This document shows, piece by piece, positions 60,606 to 64,000 of a DNA stretch of 64,000 nucleotides; the first letter of the stretch is position 1, and each line of letters starts with the position of its first letter. The stretch lies in assembly GCF_001423845.1 (NCBI RefSeq), contig NZ_LMPM01000001.1:62001-126000 (forward strand). Reading direction: 5' to 3'. Source of the DNA: Sphingomonas sp. Leaf357. GTDB lineage: Bacteria > Pseudomonadota > Alphaproteobacteria > Sphingomonadales > Sphingomonadaceae. The notes under the pieces are model-generated. The model did no database searches, was not told where the DNA came from, and saw only the letters and a list, made by a program, of their open reading frames with translations. A program made the position numbers and the translations under genes.

Positions 60606-61868
60606 ATGTCGCAAGCCACCCGTATCCTGCTCGCGCTGATCGTCGGGCTGATCGCCGGCATCGCGCTGGCCGCGTTCGCGCATGGCAGCGTGGATGGCGT
60701 CGTGCTGGTCGCGCAGCCGATCGGCACCGCCTGGCTGAACGCGTTGCAGATGACGATCGTGCCGCTGGTCGTGGCGCTGCTGATCACCGGCGTGGCGGCG
60801 ACAGCGGAAGCGGCGCAGGCCGGGCGGCTCGCGGGGCGCGCGATCGCGATGTACGTCGTGATCCTGTTCCTGTCGGCGGTCTCGGCCGCGATCCTGACGC
60901 CGCTGTTCCTCGAGATCGTGCCGCTGCCGGTCGATTCGGCCGCCGCCCTGCGCGCGGCGATGATCGGCGCGGAGAAAATCGGGCCGATCCCGCCGCTGGG
61001 CGAATTCATCGCTGCCGTCATCCCCTCCAACGTGGTCAAGGCGGCGGCGGAGAATGCCTTTCTGTCGCTGATCATCTTCTCCCTGATCTTCGCGTTCGCG
61101 ATGAGCCGGGTCGCCGCCACGTCGCGCACGCTGCTCGTCGCCTTCTTCACCGCGGTGCGCGATACGATGCTGGTGGTGATCGACTGGATCCTGTGGATCG
61201 GCCCGGTCGGCGTGTTCGCGCTGGCGCTGGTTGTCGGTGCTAAGGCCGGAACGGGCGCGTTCGGGGCGCTGATCCACTACATCCTGACGATCGCGGCGGT
61301 CGGCCTCACCGTATCGCTCTGCGCCTATCCGCTGGCGGTGTTCGGCGGGCGGATCGGTATTTCGCGTTACATCAAGGCCGCGCTTCCGGCGCAGGCGGTG
61401 GCGGTGAGCACGCAAAGCTCGCTCGCCTCGCTGCCGGCGATGGTCGAGGGCGCGAGCGAGATGGGCGTGCCGGTGACGACCTCCGGCGTGACGCTGCCGC
61501 TGGCCGTCGCGATCTTCCGTGCGACCGGCCCGGCGATGAATTTCGCGGTGGCGATCTATATCGCGATCTGGTTCCAGGTGCCGCTGTCGCCCGCGACGCT
61601 GGCGGTCGGCGCGATCGTGGCAACGCTCACCTCGCTGGGATCGGTCAGCCTGCCCGGCACGGTCAGCTATGTCAGCGCGATCGCCCCCGTCGCCTCGGCG
61701 ATCGGCGCGCCGGTCGCGCCGCTCGGGCTGCTGGTGGCGGTCGAGACGATCCCCGATATCGTGCGCACCCTGGGCAACGTGATGATGGACCTCGCGACCA
61801 CCGTCACGCTGGCGCGGCGGGGCCCGGCCTCAATCCCAGAGGCGACGGGCGCCGAAGCGATCGAATAG
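60606..61868 (+). CDS. Dicarboxylate/amino acid:cation symporter (DAACS)
   Basis: A 420-residue transporter of the glutamate/dicarboxylate family. It shows VAQPIGTAWLNALQMTIVPLVVALLITGV in the N-terminal helices, AVAVSTQSSLASLPAMVEGASEMGVP (a variant of the serine-rich re-entrant loop) and TGPAMNFAVAIYIAIWF (the TGxxxN sodium/substrate motif). The substrate may be C4-dicarboxylates or acidic amino acids. The 3' end overlaps the convergent vapC by 39 bases. Confidence 0.93.
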   Translation: MSQATRILLALIVGLIAGIALAAFAHGSVDGVVLVAQPIGTAWLNALQMTIVPLVVALLITGVAATAEAAQAGRLAGRAIAMYVVILFLSAVSAAILTPLFLEIVPLPVDSAAALRAAMIGAEKIGPIPPLGEFIAAVIPSNVVKAAAENAFLSLIIFSLIFAFAMSRVAATSRTLLVAFFTAVRDTMLVVIDWILWIGPVGVFALALVVGAKAGTGAFGALIHYILTIAAVGLTVSLCAYPLAVFGGRIGISRYIKAALPAQAVAVSTQSSLASLPAMVEGASEMGVPVTTSGVTLPLAVAIFRATGPAMNFAVAIYIAIWFQVPLSPATLAVGAIVATLTSLGSVSLPGTVSYVSAIAPVASAIGAPVAPLGLLVAVETIPDIVRTLGNVMMDLATTVTLARRGPASIPEATGAEAIE

Positions 61869-62219
61869 GACTTCGTTGGACACCAGCAGCGCCTGCTCGA
61901 TCTGGGCCTGCGCGATGAGCAGGCGGTCGAACGGGTCCCGGTGATCGAACGGTAACGATCCAGCGAGATCGCCATGCGCCACCGTGATGTCCAAGCCCTG
62001 AAACCCGCGAGCCGGCACGATTGTAGCCAATCGCCCCGCGATCTCAGCCGCCTCAGGCAATTTGCCTATCCGGTATTTCGTCGAGATTTCCATCGCCGAA
62101 ACCGCGCTGACCAGAATTATATTGTCATCGTATTCGATCGCCGCGCGGGCCGGATGGCTCAATTTCAGATCGCCGAGCAGAAACCAGAGCAGTGCATGGG
62201 TATCGAGCAGAAGCTTCAT
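61830..62219 (-). CDS. PIN-domain toxin, VapC-like
   Basis: A 129-residue ribonuclease-fold toxin. The acidic PIN residues are in LLLDTHALLWFL (Asp6), SAMEIST (Glu) and RDPFDRLLIAQA (Asp). It is of the short VapC type found with Phd/YefM antitoxins. It overlaps its antitoxin by four bases (ATGA) and the symporter 3' end. Confidence 0.93.
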   Translation of the reverse strand: MKLLLDTHALLWFLLGDLKLSHPARAAIEYDDNIILVSAVSAMEISTKYRIGKLPEAAEIAGRLATIVPARGFQGLDITVAHGDLAGSLPFDHRDPFDRLLIAQAQIEQALLVSNEVLFDRFGARRLWD

Positions 62220-62452
62220 TTACCCTCCCAGGCAGCAAGCTCTTCCTCGGGCAGTGGCTCGAAGAAACGATCGTCGATCGCAAACTGCCCCTTCATCGAC
62301 CCGAATTCCCGCTTTGGTTTTCCCTCCACCGGCACCAATTTCACCTGCGGCTTGTCGCCCCGCGCGATCACGATGTCCTCGCCGGCCAGCGCGCGCGCGA
62401 CCAGGCTGGACAGATTGGTCTTGGCCTCATGCATCTTCACGACCGTCGCCAT
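62216..62452 (-). CDS. Phd/YefM-family antitoxin
   Basis: A 78-residue antitoxin: MHEAKTNLSSLVARALAGEDIVIARGDKPQVKLVPV is the DNA-binding Phd fold; the acidic C-terminus EEELAAWEG would wrap the toxin. It is expressed first in the pair, as usual. An A/T-rich palindrome lies 11 bases upstream of its start. Confidence 0.93.
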   Translation of the reverse strand: MATVVKMHEAKTNLSSLVARALAGEDIVIARGDKPQVKLVPVEGKPKREFGSMKGQFAIDDRFFEPLPEEELAAWEGK

Positions 62453-62462
62453 CGGACATCTC

Positions 62463-62485
62463 CTTAGCTAAGCAACATAGCTAAG
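62463..62485 (-). promoter_or_regulatory. Putative operator of the Phd/VapC pair
   Basis: The perfect palindrome CTTAGCTAAG (62463-62472) is followed five bases on by the half-site TAGCTAAG (62478-62485). Repeated half-sites just upstream of a Phd-type antitoxin gene are typical autoregulatory operators. Confidence 0.6.
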
Positions 62486-62546
62486 TTGGTCGCCAGGCAC
62501 AATCTCGCAAGTGACGGCGCGCGCCGGCCGCGCTATTGCAGGCGGC

Positions 62547-63581
62547 ATGAACCGTCCCGCGCTGTCCATCGTCGTCCCCTGCTATAACGAAGCCGCCTGC
62601 CTCGACCTGCTCCACGCGCGCATTTCGGGCGCGGCGCGGGCGGCAGTGGGCGAGGATTACGAGATCGTCCTGATCAACGACGGATCGAAGGACGAGAGCT
62701 GGCCGGCGATGCAGCGCCTGGCCGCCGCCGATCCGCATCTGGTCGCGATCAACCTGTCGCGCAACCACGGCCACCAACTGGCGCTGACGGCGGGGCTGGA
62801 CCTGTGCGCCGGGCAGCAGATCCTGATCATCGACGCCGATCTGCAGGATCCGCCCGAACTGCTCGCCGAAATGCGCGCGACGATGGCGGCGCAGGACGCC
62901 GACGTCGTCTATGCGGTGCGCCGCAAGCGCGAGGGCGAGACGGTGTTCAAGAAGCTGACCGCCGCGATCTTCTACCGCATGCTGGACCGGTTGACCGACA
63001 CGCCGATCCCGCTCGACACCGGCGATTTCCGCCTGATGAGCCGCCGCGCGCTGGATGCGTTTCTCAGCCTGCCTGAACAGGCGCGCTTCATACGCGGGAT
63101 GGTGGCGTGGATCGGCTTCCGCCAGGTGCCGTTCCTCTACGACCGGGCCGAGCGCCATGCCGGCGAGACCAATTACCCGCTCGGCAAGATGGTGCGCCTG
63201 GCGTTCGATGCGGTGACGGGATTCTCGACGGCACCCTTGCGCTTCGCCAGCCATATCGGCCTGGCGCTGACCGGCCTGTCGGCTTTGCTGTTCGTCTATA
63301 TCGCGATCGGGTTCTTCAGTGGCAGCGCGGTGCAGGGCTGGACCTCGACGATGCTGATCGTCGTCGCGATCGGCGCGGTGCAGATGTTCGTGCTGGGGAT
63401 GATCGGCGAATATCTCGGGCGGCTGTACGTGGAATCGAAGCGGCGGCCGCTGTATCTGGTGTCGGATATCGCCGGGCCGGTGCAGGGCACCGCGACCCTG
63501 GGCTATCGCGCGGAACCCCGGGTGGCGACGAGCGTGCCGCCGGGGCCGGTGGAGGCGATGATCTCGCGGTCGGCGGAATAG
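62547..63581 (+). CDS. Family 2 glycosyltransferase, membrane-anchored (GtrB/DPM-like)
   Basis: A 344-residue enzyme. The GT-A domain has SIVVPCYNEAACL, INDGSKDESWPAMQ, and the metal-binding IDADLQDPPELLAEM; then LDTGDFRLMSRRALDAF. Two C-terminal helices (about 245-270 and 280-300) anchor it, ending IGEYLGRLYVESKRRPLYLV. This layout is that of polyprenyl-phosphate sugar transferases (GtrB, ArnC, DPM1). The sugar is not determined. No flippase-like gene follows in the window. Confidence 0.93.
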   Translation: MNRPALSIVVPCYNEAACLDLLHARISGAARAAVGEDYEIVLINDGSKDESWPAMQRLAAADPHLVAINLSRNHGHQLALTAGLDLCAGQQILIIDADLQDPPELLAEMRATMAAQDADVVYAVRRKREGETVFKKLTAAIFYRMLDRLTDTPIPLDTGDFRLMSRRALDAFLSLPEQARFIRGMVAWIGFRQVPFLYDRAERHAGETNYPLGKMVRLAFDAVTGFSTAPLRFASHIGLALTGLSALLFVYIAIGFFSGSAVQGWTSTMLIVVAIGAVQMFVLGMIGEYLGRLYVESKRRPLYLVSDIAGPVQGTATLGYRAEPRVATSVPPGPVEAMISRSAE

Positions 63582-64000
63582 CATAAGCGCAGCCCATATC
63601 CCCGTTCATGCCGAGCTTGTCGAAGCACGTGCCATGAACGAGCCGGCGCGCTTTGGGCACGCCCTTCGACAGGCTCAGGGCGAACGGCGGAGAGCGGCGC
63701 AATCCAACTGCCCTTATCGCCTAGAGTGTGATGACATAAGCTTGAACCCCATGCTCCGTCATTCCCGCGAAGGCGGGAATCCATAGTCATCGCACTTTGT
63801 GAGACTCACTCGGATCAGCCAGTATGGATTCCCGCCTTCGCGGGAATGACGATGGAGGGAAGGCGATTCAAACCAAAGTCATCGTGCTCTAGGGCCGATC
63901 GACATTCAGTCGTTGCGAGGCAATTTTTGCTTTCTGCTCACCGTCACCCCGGACCTGTTCCGAAGTCCACCGTGCCGCAAACTCGCCGTTCAATGCACTC
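63582..64000. repeat. Gene-free interval with three repeats at the right edge
   Basis: No gene is supported. 63601-63687 is a GTTCG/TCGAAG palindrome (CCCGTTCATGCCGAGC / GCTCAGGGCGAACGG). 63757-63851 is a GTCATTCCCGCGAAGG palindrome with perfect arms. From 63891 to the edge runs a copy of the element at 4206-4312, truncated by the window. Confidence 0.85.

Overview
The window is about 67% GC and reads as a chromosomal segment of a sphingomonad (Sphingomonadales, Alphaproteobacteria). Support: a CcrM-type GANTC methyltransferase, an alphaproteobacterial SspB, an ATP12 chaperone, a split three-gene transhydrogenase (pntAA/pntAB/pntB), a 41-residue aa3-oxidase subunit IV, a CYP153 P450, a large TonB-dependent receptor, and very many short palindromic intergenic repeats. 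Most genes are housekeeping. I saw no rRNA, tRNA, CRISPR array, phage or insertion-sequence transposase.

Layout. 1-10.8 kb: small secreted and membrane proteins, a TRIC-type channel, OsmC, a fluoride channel overlapping an RluC-type pseudouridine synthase, a HAD phosphatase, ATP12, a methyltransferase, gmk and two tandem related mini-proteins. 10.9-17.3 kb: fumC, sspB and a histidine cluster hisB-(YciI)-hisH-hisA-hisF-(mini-protein)-hisE followed by a HIT protein. 17.5-28.8 kb: amino-acid permease, adenosine kinase, queG, an ABC exporter pair, CYP153, msrB and a CHAP protein. 28.8-31.6 kb: a Mur-type ligase divergent from an LD-carboxypeptidase, a possible cell-wall recycling pair. 31.6-34.5 kb: thrS and infC, with a threonine-rich leader ORF and attenuator-like folds before thrS, and an apparent AUC start for infC. 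34.7-47.5 kb: TonB receptor, glnD, mutS, maeB and a MarR-type regulator. 47.7-52.1 kb: the pnt operon, interrupted between pntAA and pntAB by a DUF559 nuclease inside inverted repeat arms, a HicB-like protein and a PH-domain protein. 52.2-64 kb: NtrC-type response regulator, bestrophin, folP, ccrM, rnhB, thiD, glmM, dicarboxylate symporter, a Phd/VapC pair and a GT2 glycosyltransferase.

Two things stand out. First, 31676-31800 has the parts of a ribosome-mediated threonine attenuator for thrS: a 24-codon ORF with four consecutive Thr codons, then alternative, partly exclusive stems. Second, the palindromic repeats shape genes. They lie flush against stop codons (fumC, pntAA), appear to supply Shine-Dalgarno sequences (hisF, HIT, DUF559, hicB-like), add about 30 in-frame residues inside thiD, and in one place enclose a nuclease gene. 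The same arms occur near fumC without the nuclease.

All calls come from reading the sequence; no database search was run. Starts were chosen from Shine-Dalgarno spacing, overlaps with the upstream gene and family length.
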